64,000 nucleotides of DNA from Bacteroidia bacterium (lineage in GTDB: Bacteria; Bacteroidota; Bacteroidia; Bacteroidales; Bacteroidaceae): NCBI GenBank assembly GCA_009929715.1, contig RZZX01000002.1:1-64000 (forward strand), in the 5' to 3' direction. Each line of letters begins with the position of its first letter. Position 1 is the first letter of the stretch. Of the stretch, positions 26,893-34,648 are shown piece by piece. A program made the position numbers and the translations under genes. The notes beneath the pieces are model-generated. The model made no database searches, had not been told where the DNA came from, and saw nothing but the letters and a program-made list of their open reading frames with translations.

Positions 26893-28914
26893 ATGAAAAG
26901 AAAAGCGTTGTTTTTTTGTTTGTGTCATGTGCTGACTGTTGTGTTTGCTCAGCGTCAGGATATTCTTTTAAATCATCAGTGGATGTTCCGGTTCTCACAT
27001 CAGGTGGATGGGGCAACGAAGCGGGTGGATTTGCCTCATACGTGGAATGCAACCGATGCTCTTTCCGGTAAGTTGGATTACAAACGGGGTATCGGTAATT
27101 ATGAAAAGGAGTTGTTCGTTGCTCCCGAATGGAGGGGAAAAAGACTTTTTCTTCGTTTTGAAGGGGCAAATAGTGTCACGAATGTTTTTGTCAACCGTAA
27201 GCATGTTGGGGAACATCGTGGGGGGTATGCTGCTTTTGTCTTTGAAATCACGGACTTAGTGGAGTATGGAGCAAAGAATAAAGTACTGGTTCGAGTGAAC
27301 AATGGCGAACAGCTTGATGTCATGCCTCTAGTGGGCGATTTTAATTTTTATGGTGGTATTTATCGCGATGTACATTTGTTGGTCACTGATCGGACGTGTA
27401 TTTCACCTCTTGATTATGCCTCTCCGGGTGTTTATTTAACTCAGCAGCAGGTTAATGAAGATCAAGCCACAGTTGGGGTGGAGGTGGTTCTTTCTCATCA
27501 CTCCAAAACCGAGGAGGTTGAACTTTCGGTCGATGTGTTTGAGGGGGTAAAGCGTGTTTGTAGCCAAGTAAAGATGGTGCAGTTGGCTCAAGAGGGTGAG
27601 GTGCGTGAAAAGTTAGTGCTTCATCTCTTGAAGCCACGCTTGTGGAACGGGCGTGAGGATCCGTTTTGCTATCGGACGGTTGTTTCAGTAAAACAGGCGG
27701 GAAAGGTGATTGATGTGGTGGAACAACCTTTGGGACTTCGGTGGTTTGCGGTTGATCCAGAAAAGGGTTTTTTCTTGAATGGTAATCATTTGCCACTGCA
27801 TGGAGTTTGTCGGCATCAAGATAGAGCGGAGCTTGGAAATGCTTTGCGACCGCAACACCATGTTGAGGATGTGGCACTGATTATGGAGATGGGGGCTAAT
27901 GCTATCCGCTTGGCACACTATCCACAAGCAGCGTTGATGTACGATGAGATGGACCGACGGGGAATTATCACTTGGGCGGAGATTCCGTTTGTTGGCCCGG
28001 GTGGGTATGCCGATAAGGGGTTTATTGACCAACCATCTTTCAGAGAGAATGGTCAATTGCAACTGATTGAGTTGATTCGTCAGAATTACAACCATCCTTC
28101 TATTCTCTTTTGGGGGTTGTTTAATGAGCTGAAAGAGGTGGGCGATAACCCTATCGACTTTGTGAAGGAGCTGAATGCTCTGGCTAAAAAGGAGGACCCT
28201 TATCGGCTAACTACAGCCGCTAGTAATCAGAGTGGTGAGCTTAACCGGATAACTGAGTGTATCGCTTGGAACCGTTACGACGGTTGGTACGGAAGTACGG
28301 TGAAGAGTTTGGCTGATTTTTTAGACGAGACGCATCGGACTTATCCGTCGCTGAATATCGGGATTAGTGAGTATGGGGCAGGTGCAAGCATTTATCATCA
28401 GCAAGATTCTTTGAAACAACCGGTACCTAATAGCTGGTGGCATCCTGAGAATTGGCAGACCTATTATCACATGGAGAATTGGAAAATAGTGCATGATCGC
28501 CCGTTTGTTTGGGGAAGTTTTATCTGGAACATGTTCGATTTTGGTGCAGCTCATCGGACGGAAGGAGATCGACCTGGAATAAATGACAAAGGGTTGGTAA
28601 CGTTCGATCGAAAGATTAAGAAAGATGCATTCTATTTTTATAAAGCAAACTGGAATAAGAGGCATCCGATGGTCTATTTAGCCCAGAAACGGTGTGATAA
28701 GCGTTCAAAACCGCTTCAGGAGTTTATGGCGTTTAGTACCGAAAAAGAGTTGGAGTTGATCGTGAATGGGGTGAACTATGGAAAATGCTCAACGGATAGG
28801 TATGCGACGGCATTATGGCGTGAGGTGCCTTTGAAAAAAGGGGCTAATCAGGTGTTGGTAGTTGCTACAAAAAATAGAAGTTTAACAGATCAAATGGTTG
28901 TTTATTATGACTAA
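26893..28914 (+). CDS. Glycoside hydrolase family 2 enzyme
   Basis: This 673-residue exported enzyme has beta-galactosidase/glucuronidase/mannosidase architecture. A signal peptide (to about VVFAQ) precedes a jelly-roll sugar-binding domain (VDLPHTWNA, LFLRFEGANSVTNVFVN), an immunoglobulin-like domain, and a TIM barrel with the family motif NGNHLPLHGVCRHQD. The acid/base is Glu412 (FWGLFNEL) and the nucleophile Glu493 (GISEYGAGA). A C-terminal domain of about 75 residues follows. The ATG at 26893 is preferred over 26884 because it gives a conventional signal sequence. The exact sugar cleaved is not resolved; with GH88 next door, a beta-linked hexose or hexuronate is plausible. Confidence 0.92.
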   Translation: MKRKALFFCLCHVLTVVFAQRQDILLNHQWMFRFSHQVDGATKRVDLPHTWNATDALSGKLDYKRGIGNYEKELFVAPEWRGKRLFLRFEGANSVTNVFVNRKHVGEHRGGYAAFVFEITDLVEYGAKNKVLVRVNNGEQLDVMPLVGDFNFYGGIYRDVHLLVTDRTCISPLDYASPGVYLTQQQVNEDQATVGVEVVLSHHSKTEEVELSVDVFEGVKRVCSQVKMVQLAQEGEVREKLVLHLLKPRLWNGREDPFCYRTVVSVKQAGKVIDVVEQPLGLRWFAVDPEKGFFLNGNHLPLHGVCRHQDRAELGNALRPQHHVEDVALIMEMGANAIRLAHYPQAALMYDEMDRRGIITWAEIPFVGPGGYADKGFIDQPSFRENGQLQLIELIRQNYNHPSILFWGLFNELKEVGDNPIDFVKELNALAKKEDPYRLTTAASNQSGELNRITECIAWNRYDGWYGSTVKSLADFLDETHRTYPSLNIGISEYGAGASIYHQQDSLKQPVPNSWWHPENWQTYYHMENWKIVHDRPFVWGSFIWNMFDFGAAHRTEGDRPGINDKGLVTFDRKIKKDAFYFYKANWNKRHPMVYLAQKRCDKRSKPLQEFMAFSTEKELELIVNGVNYGKCSTDRYATALWREVPLKKGANQVLVVATKNRSLTDQMVVYYD

Positions 28915-30139
28915 GAGAGTTTATTTAGGATTATGGTTGGTTTGTAGTTTGGTGTGGAGCGGGATTTGCCGTGCCGAGACCGCTGTGGTGAAACGAACAG
29001 ATCGGGCTGTTTGGGTGGAAACACTGGTGCGCATCGCTGATCCGGTGTTGACTCATTTGGCTCAAGAAACGTTGAAGGCCGAGATGCCCTATGAGTCGTT
29101 ATCCACAAGTCGCAAACATTTTTCTTATCTGGAGGCGTTTGGACGGACTGTCTGTGGTATCGCACCCTGGCTTGAACTAGGTGCTGATGAGACTTGGGAA
29201 GGGCAGCTGCGCCGGAAGTATATTGAGCTAACAGTGAAGGGAATATCGAATGCTGTTAACCCGGATTCGCCCGATTACCTTGCCTTCGATGCCAAAACTC
29301 AGGCGCTGGTCGATGCAGCTTTTTTAGCAGAAGGATTGTTGCGTGCTCCTGTACAGCTTTGGGGGCGGTTGAACGAGCAAACGCAGTTGCGAGTCATTAA
29401 GGAGCTGAAACGAACTCGCACTATTAAGCCGAATGAGAGCAACTGGTTGTTGTTTACCTCGACTATCGAAGCGGCTTTGTTGGAATTTACAGGAACGTGT
29501 GATAAAGAACGCTTGCTTTATGGCGTGAAACGATTCCGTGACGATTGGTATTGTGGTGATGCGCAATATAGTGATGGTGAGAAGTTTCATGTGGATTATT
29601 ATAATAGCTTTGTGATTCATCCGATGCTGACTGACGTGTTGCGAGTGATGCAAAAACACGGGATGGATGAAACCAACTTCCTGACAATTCAAAATAAGCG
29701 GTTGGGACGTCTAGCAGAACAGTTGGAACGCCTCATCTCTCCGGAAGGAACCTACCCAGTAGTGGGGCGATCGATCGTTTATCGCACAGGTGTTTTTCAT
29801 GCTCTCGGACAAGCTGCTTTGTTGCACCAATTGCCCTCTGATATTGCGCCTTCACAAGTTCGTTCTGCGCTGACAAGCGTCATAAAGAGGCAGTTCGGAG
29901 GAAAACGCAATGCCAACTTTGATGCCAAAGGGTGGCTTACGGTTGGCTTCAATGGACATCAGTTGGGCTTATCTGAAGCTTATATTAATACCGGAAGTAC
30001 TTATCTCTGCTTGGCGGTCTTTTTACCTCTAGGCTTACCGGAAGAAGATCTTTTCTGGAAAGCCCCTTTTACACCTTGGACCACGTTGAAGGCTTGGGAG
30101 GGTGGAACGGTTAAAGCCGATCGAGCACTGTCGGATTAA
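28907..30139 (+). CDS. DUF2264 family protein
   Basis: This 410-residue protein has a signal peptide (to about GICRAE) and no well-characterised reaction. DUF2264 proteins are found in polysaccharide loci and have an alpha-helical, toroid-like fold. The segments YLEAFGRTVCGIAPWLELG, NNWLLF-like ESNWLLFTSTIEAALLEF, and QYSDGEKFHVDYYNSFVIHPML are characteristic. The ATG at 28907 overlaps the GH2 stop by 8 bases, indicating translational coupling. The open frame extends back to a TTG at 28898, which is less likely. It may act on the same oligosaccharide, but this is context only. Confidence 0.8.
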   Translation: MTKRVYLGLWLVCSLVWSGICRAETAVVKRTDRAVWVETLVRIADPVLTHLAQETLKAEMPYESLSTSRKHFSYLEAFGRTVCGIAPWLELGADETWEGQLRRKYIELTVKGISNAVNPDSPDYLAFDAKTQALVDAAFLAEGLLRAPVQLWGRLNEQTQLRVIKELKRTRTIKPNESNWLLFTSTIEAALLEFTGTCDKERLLYGVKRFRDDWYCGDAQYSDGEKFHVDYYNSFVIHPMLTDVLRVMQKHGMDETNFLTIQNKRLGRLAEQLERLISPEGTYPVVGRSIVYRTGVFHALGQAALLHQLPSDIAPSQVRSALTSVIKRQFGGKRNANFDAKGWLTVGFNGHQLGLSEAYINTGSTYLCLAVFLPLGLPEEDLFWKAPFTPWTTLKAWEGGTVKADRALSD

Positions 30140-30301
30140 TTGATATGACGCTTTTTTAGAACAGACAGATCGACTCCTATTTGCCTGGATCAGCAGTTTG
30201 TCGTTGGTTGGAATAAACACTTTTTTGCTTTTTCCTTCATCAATCTCTCTCTTTTTTGTATAAAAAAACATTGATTAATTGGTTAATTCCATACGAATAA
30301 G

Positions 30302-30309
30302 TAACTTTG
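30302..30309 (+). promoter_or_regulatory. Promoter -7 element of the bamD operon
   Basis: TAACTTTG followed by C matches TAnnTTTG, with TTG at 30279-30281 giving a 20-base spacer. It sits 18 bases before the bamD ATG. The gap 30140-30301 shows no gene. Confidence 0.7.
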
Positions 30310-30327
30310 CGCATTATTTAAAGAAGA

Positions 30328-31131
30328 ATGAAGAAAAACATCGTTATAACATTGCTTTTTGCTGCGACTTTATCCTCTTGTGGAGAGTATAATAAATTGT
30401 TGAAGAGCACCGATTATGAATACAAGTACGAAGCTGCGAAGAACTACTTTGCTAAAGGGCAGTATACCAAGGCTTCTACGTTGCTGAATGATCTGATAAC
30501 TATTTTAAAAGGTACTGATAAAGCGGAGGAATCGCTTTATATGTTAGGAATGAGCTATTATAATCAGAAGGATTATACCACTGCTGCTCAAACCTTTATG
30601 ACCTATTATAATACTTATCCACGAGGTACTTTCTCTGAATTGGCACGTTTCCATGCAGGAAAAGCGCTCTATTTAGATACGCCTGAGCCACGTTTGGATC
30701 AGACGAGCACGTACCAAGCGATACAACAGCTGCAAATGTTTATGGAGTATTGTCCTACTAGCTCTAAAAAGCAGGAAGCACAAAAGATGATTTTCGATTT
30801 GCAGGATAAACTGGTATTGAAAGAACTTTATTCGGCGCGGTTATATTATAATTTAGGAAATTATATGGGTAATAACTTTGAGTCTTGTGTGATAACAGCT
30901 CAGAATGCTTTGAAGGATTACCCTTATACCGAATACCGCGAAGAGCTCTCTATCTTGATTCTACGTGCTAAGTACAGCATGGCTGTTTATAGTGTGGTAG
31001 ATAAAAAGGCAGAGCGTTATCGCGATACGATTGATGAGTTTTATGCTTTTAAAAATGAGTTTCCTGAAAGTAAATACTTAAGAGAAGCCGAAAAATTATT
31101 CAATCAATCAAAGAGTGTCATTAAAGATTAA
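30328..31131 (+). CDS. bamD: Outer-membrane assembly lipoprotein BamD
   Basis: This 267-residue lipoprotein of the BAM complex supports outer-membrane beta-barrel insertion from the periplasmic face. The signal and lipobox are LSSC (Cys18). TPR-type helical repeats follow (YEAAKNYFAKGQYTKASTLLNDL; ESLYMLGMSYYNQKDYTTAAQTF; ARLYYNLGNYMGNNFESCVITAQ; AFKNEFPESKYLREAEKLF). It heads the bamD-rpoZ-DUF4293 unit, an order typical of Bacteroidales. Confidence 0.93.
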   Translation: MKKNIVITLLFAATLSSCGEYNKLLKSTDYEYKYEAAKNYFAKGQYTKASTLLNDLITILKGTDKAEESLYMLGMSYYNQKDYTTAAQTFMTYYNTYPRGTFSELARFHAGKALYLDTPEPRLDQTSTYQAIQQLQMFMEYCPTSSKKQEAQKMIFDLQDKLVLKELYSARLYYNLGNYMGNNFESCVITAQNALKDYPYTEYREELSILILRAKYSMAVYSVVDKKAERYRDTIDEFYAFKNEFPESKYLREAEKLFNQSKSVIKD

Positions 31132-31145
31132 ATTTAAATAGATTT

Positions 31146-31481
31146 ATGGATTACAAAAAAACAAATGCTCCTACTACTACTGTAACGCGTGACATGATGG
31201 AATTGTGTTCTGATACAGGTAATGTTTATGAAACAATTTCCATTATCGGTAAACGTGCCAATCAGATCAGTGTGGAAATCAAAAGTGACTTGTCAAAGAA
31301 GTTGGCAGAGTTTGCTTCTTATAACGATAACTTAGAAGAAGTGTTTGAAAATAGAGAGCAAATAGAGATTTCTCGCTATTATGAAAAATTGCCTAAACCT
31401 GATTTGATCGCTACACAAGAATATCTTGAGGGTAAGGTTTATTACAGAAATCCTGCTAAAGAAAAAGAAAAATTGCAGTAA
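31146..31481 (+). CDS. rpoZ: RNA polymerase omega subunit (Bacteroidota type)
   Basis: This 111-residue cytoplasmic protein resembles the Bacteroidota Rpb6/omega subunit. The core ETISIIGKRANQISVEIKSDLSKKLAEFA corresponds to the omega helix that clasps the beta-prime C-terminus, and the C-terminal EIS-YYEKLPKP extension is lineage-specific. The gene starts 14 bp after bamD. It is divergent from proteobacterial RpoZ, which is normal for the phylum. Confidence 0.88.
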   Translation: MDYKKTNAPTTTVTRDMMELCSDTGNVYETISIIGKRANQISVEIKSDLSKKLAEFASYNDNLEEVFENREQIEISRYYEKLPKPDLIATQEYLEGKVYYRNPAKEKEKLQ

Positions 31482-31506
31482 TATTACTGCTGCAAAAGAT
31501 AGGTAG

Positions 31507-31560
31507 ATAGTCAAGTGATATGTCGGGAGAGTATACTGCCGAATCTTATTACTTGACTAT
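31507..31560. other. Nested stem-loop between rpoZ and DUF4293
   Basis: A perfect 10-bp outer stem (31507-31516 with 31551-31560) encloses a smaller TCGG/CCGA pairing. No long T-run follows. It could be a weak terminator or a processing hairpin in a shared transcript. Confidence 0.45.
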
Positions 31561-31593
31561 TATTGTTTAACTAAATGACTATTTAAAACAACT

Positions 31594-32037
31594 ATGATTC
31601 AACGTATTCAATCCGTTTATTTACTTTTAGTGACTGCTTTGCTTATTGTTGCCGTGTGTTTACCTATGGGAACATTTATGGATGCTATGGGACCACACGC
31701 GTTTAAGGCAAGTGGAGTTGATGTGAACGGAACTTTTCAGTCCACTTGGGGATTGTTAGGATTGCTTTTATTGAGTGCTATGGTGGCATTTGCTACTATT
31801 TTCCTTTTTAAAAATCGCATACTTCAAATTCGTCTGTCAGTTTTCAATTCTTTGGTGTTGATAGGCTTTTATCTGGCTTTTGTGGTCTTTTATTTTAAAT
31901 TAAAGACCGATGTCAACACGTTTAAAATGAATTGGTCGCTTTGTTTGCCTTTGATTGCTGTTATTTTAAACTATCTTGCTATTCGTGCTATCGGACGGGA
32001 TGAGGTGATGGTAAAGGCAACTGATCGATTAAGATAA
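31594..32037 (+). CDS. DUF4293 membrane protein
   Basis: This is a 147-residue protein with four predicted membrane helices (about 8-28, 50-70, 85-105, 115-135) and short loops. It belongs to the Bacteroidota-specific DUF4293 family, which usually follows rpoZ. Function is unknown. It is closed by a strong terminator 55 bases downstream. Confidence 0.85.
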   Translation: MIQRIQSVYLLLVTALLIVAVCLPMGTFMDAMGPHAFKASGVDVNGTFQSTWGLLGLLLLSAMVAFATIFLFKNRILQIRLSVFNSLVLIGFYLAFVVFYFKLKTDVNTFKMNWSLCLPLIAVILNYLAIRAIGRDEVMVKATDRLR

Positions 32038-32091
32038 AATTGTAATGGTCTAGAAGCAGCTTTTCTTGAGCTGTTTGGGCTTGAATATAGG

Positions 32092-32142
32092 TCGTTTACT
32101 TATGGTGTTACAGCTGTTTCCCATAAGTAAACGATTTTTTTT
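32092..32142 (+). terminator. Strong intrinsic terminator after DUF4293
   Basis: A perfect 14-bp stem (32092-32105 with 32121-32134) is followed by eight T. It separates the bamD operon from the YigZ unit. Confidence 0.9.
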
Positions 32143-32229
32143 GGGCTTTAATGACTTCTTTCTTGCAAATAAATGAGAAAGACTTCGCTTGTTTTGGTTT
32201 GACTTTCCTGAAGTTTCTTTGAAAATCCG

Positions 32230-32237
32230 TATCTTTG
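32230..32237 (+). promoter_or_regulatory. Promoter -7 element of the YigZ operon
   Basis: TATCTTTG followed by C ends only five bases before the ATG at 32243. The expected transcription start would fall within a few bases of the start codon, implying a leaderless or near-leaderless message. Confidence 0.65.
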
Positions 32238-32242
32238 CACGT

Positions 32243-32848
32243 ATGAGTGAAGAAGATAGTTATAAAACCATTGCCGAACCGGCTGAAGCCATTTATACGG
32301 AGAAGCGGAGTAAGTTTTTGGCTTTTGCTTTGCCTGTACGCTCTGTCGAGGAGATTAAGGGACACTTGGATACTTTTCAGAAGAAGTATTACGATGCTCG
32401 TCACGTTTGTTATGCTTATATGCTTGGAGCCGAGCGAACAGATTTTCGGGCAAATGATAATGGAGAGCCTTCTGGAACAGCCGGACGTCCTATTTTGGGT
32501 CAGATTAACTCGAATGAGCTAACGGATATTTTGGTCATTGTGGTGCGTTATTTTGGTGGAATCAAATTAGGAACGAGTGGTTTGATTGTAGCCTATAAAG
32601 CAGCAGCGGCTGAAGCACTTGCTGCTGCTCAAGTCATAGAGAAGACTGTAGATGATGAACTCTCTATCATGTTTGAATACCCTTTTATGAACGATGTTAT
32701 GCGCATCGTCAAAGAGGAAGAACCTGAAATAGTCTCTCAATCGTATGAGACGAATTGCTGCATGACTTTACGGATTCGGCGGATGCTTATGCCTAAACTT
32801 CGTGCACGTTTAGAGAAGGTAGAGACTATTCAGTTTGTAGAAGATTAA
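32243..32848 (+). CDS. YigZ/IMPACT family protein
   Basis: This is a 201-residue cytoplasmic protein with the Impact N-terminal domain (EKRSKFLAFALPV, ARHVCYAYMLG, NGEPSGTAGRPIL, DILVIVVRYFGGIKLGTSGLI) and a C-terminal DUF1949 ferredoxin-like domain. The molecular role is unsettled; relatives are linked to translation or stress. The open frame reaches back to 32189, but the promoter lies inside that extension, so the ATG at 32243 is chosen. The HpaII-like gene follows after 28 bp, suggesting an operon. Confidence 0.92.
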   Translation: MSEEDSYKTIAEPAEAIYTEKRSKFLAFALPVRSVEEIKGHLDTFQKKYYDARHVCYAYMLGAERTDFRANDNGEPSGTAGRPILGQINSNELTDILVIVVRYFGGIKLGTSGLIVAYKAAAAEALAAAQVIEKTVDDELSIMFEYPFMNDVMRIVKEEEPEIVSQSYETNCCMTLRIRRMLMPKLRARLEKVETIQFVED

Positions 32849-32876
32849 TTTCGTATAAAACCTAATATATTATTTT

Positions 32877-33962
32877 ATGGCATTTGAAGCTACTAAAAGA
32901 GAATGGAGTGAAATTTATTGCTTTTTTCGTTTGTTGTCCGAGGGGAGAGTGGTTATGGGAACCACCAAAGGAGGAAAAGGTGAGAGCTATCGACCGATAG
33001 CGATGATTCAACGGGAGGAACATGACGGAACTCGTTGCTATTATATTGAAGAGGATTCTATCCGCATTGAAGGAGAGCAAATCAGCAAACAAGTTTTACG
33101 TGAAGATTTTGCTGTGGTAGCCGATTTGATTCTGGAAGCTGTTAAAAACTCTTCAGAATATGAGGTGACTTCACCGGAGGCTGTAGAGGCTTTCTTGGAT
33201 GAGATTGCTATTTTTGATTTGGAAGCTAAAACAACTGATCGAACAGACTTTTCGGTTGCTTTTTATCATTCTCAAGCACCGCTTCAAGGACTTTGTGTCC
33301 GGTCGCGTTTGGCTGCTATGAATCCACTGCTTGATGGTGGTCGTGCAGCTAATATTAAGTTGGAACAGACTGGAGTGAAGTTTGCTGTACCCACAGTGAA
33401 TAAAGTTAATGCTTTGCCGGAGTCGGCCGAAGAGGTTGCTGAACGTATGTTGATGATCGAACGTTTGGGTGGCGTTTTGAAATATTCGGATGTAGCCGAC
33501 CGTGTGTTTCGCTCTAATCTATTGATGATTGATTTACATTTTCCTCGTCTGCTGACGGAGATGGTGCGTACGATGCACTTAGATGGTCTTTCGCGTGTCA
33601 GTGAGCTGACTGAATTGATGAAGCAGGTTAATCCTTTAAAGATCAAAGATGAGCTAATAACAAAACATGGTTATTATGAGTTTAAGATGAAGCAGTTTCT
33701 GATGGCATTGGCTTTAGGAATGCGTCCTGCTAAAATCTATAATGGCACTGATTCCGCTATCACTGGGCTGTTGTTGGTCGATGGGAGTGGGGATGTCTAT
33801 TGCTACCATGTTTCTGAAAGAGAGGTCTTTGAGAATTTCTTATATCTAAATACGCGTTTTGAAAAAGGGTCTGTCGATAAAGATAAGTATGGCTTTTTGG
33901 AAAGAGAGAACGGCGTGTATTATTTTAAATTGAATATTAAAATCGGGCTACTAAAGCGCTAA
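32877..33962 (+). CDS. HpaII-family restriction-endonuclease-like protein (orphan)
   Basis: This 361-residue protein matches the RE_HpaII family by length (HpaII is about 358 residues) and by its MAFEATKREWSEIY start. HpaII itself cuts C^CGG. The central block from Asp124 (DFSVAFYHSQ) through GLCVRSRLAAMNPLLDGG (138-155) corresponds to the GFSIKS..TLLN-type segment that I recall carries the catalytic Lys in HpaII-like enzymes. Here that position appears to be Arg142. No methyltransferase or Vsr gene is adjacent; the neighbours are YigZ and a nitroreductase 13 bp downstream. Its codon use and GC content look like its neighbours. It may be a domesticated, possibly non-cleaving, DNA-binding protein. 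Confidence 0.75.
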   Translation: MAFEATKREWSEIYCFFRLLSEGRVVMGTTKGGKGESYRPIAMIQREEHDGTRCYYIEEDSIRIEGEQISKQVLREDFAVVADLILEAVKNSSEYEVTSPEAVEAFLDEIAIFDLEAKTTDRTDFSVAFYHSQAPLQGLCVRSRLAAMNPLLDGGRAANIKLEQTGVKFAVPTVNKVNALPESAEEVAERMLMIERLGGVLKYSDVADRVFRSNLLMIDLHFPRLLTEMVRTMHLDGLSRVSELTELMKQVNPLKIKDELITKHGYYEFKMKQFLMALALGMRPAKIYNGTDSAITGLLLVDGSGDVYCYHVSEREVFENFLYLNTRFEKGSVDKDKYGFLERENGVYYFKLNIKIGLLKR

Positions 33963-33975
33963 ATACTGCTGGATT

Positions 33976-34539
33976 ATGACTGAATTGCTACATCTAATTA
34001 AATCGCGTCGGAGTGTGCGGAAATATACCGGGCAACAAATTAGTGAGAAGGATTTATTGGCTATTCTTGAAGCAGCAACACAAGCTCCTAGTGGTATGAA
34101 TTATCAGACGTGGCATTTTACTGCGATTCAGAATCCGGATATTTTGGTGGAACTCAATAATCGGATTAAACAAGCGTTTGGACGAACGGATCAGCCGCAA
34201 CTTCAGGAACGTTCGAAAAGTACAACTTATTGTTGTTACTACCATGCACCAACGTTGGTGATTGTGTCGAATGAGCCGACGCAATGGTGGGCAGGGATGG
34301 ATTGTGCTTGTGCCATCGAAAACATGTTTTTGGCTGCACAGGCATTAGGTTTGGGGTCTTGCTGGGTCAATCAGCTTGGTACCACGCATCAAGATCCCGA
34401 AGTTAGAGCCTTGCTCAATTCGCTTGGAGTTCCTCCCAGTCATCATGTTTATGGCTGTGTAGCATTGGGTTATCCGGACTTGTCTGTTCCTATGAAAGAA
34501 AAGGCGTTGAACCCTAACACTTATACCATTATCAAATAA
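33976..34539 (+). CDS. Nitroreductase family flavoprotein
   Basis: This is a 187-residue FMN-dependent NAD(P)H oxidoreductase of the nitroreductase superfamily. The N-terminal IKSRRSVRKYTGQQIS holds the FMN phosphate-binding arginines, APSGMNYQTWHF is the flavin-stacking loop, and ENMFLAAQALGLGSCWVN is the conserved core helix. The physiological substrate is unknown. It is the last gene of the YigZ / HpaII-like unit. Confidence 0.92.
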   Translation: MTELLHLIKSRRSVRKYTGQQISEKDLLAILEAATQAPSGMNYQTWHFTAIQNPDILVELNNRIKQAFGRTDQPQLQERSKSTTYCCYYHAPTLVIVSNEPTQWWAGMDCACAIENMFLAAQALGLGSCWVNQLGTTHQDPEVRALLNSLGVPPSHHVYGCVALGYPDLSVPMKEKALNPNTYTIIK

Positions 34540-34559
34540 GATAAAAAGTACTTTTCTAA

Positions 34560-34605
34560 AAATAAAGGCAACTTATTCCAAGTGGATTAGTTGCCTTTAT
34601 TTTTA
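34560..34605. terminator. Bidirectional terminator (nitroreductase / gcvP)
   Basis: AAATAAAGGCAACT pairs with AGTTGCCTTTATTT across a 15-base loop. It has A-runs on one side and T-runs on the other, so it works for both converging transcripts. Confidence 0.85.
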
Positions 34606-34648
34606 GTTATGAATGTCAAACACGTTTTTAAGTCAGCGTGTCCTTCAT

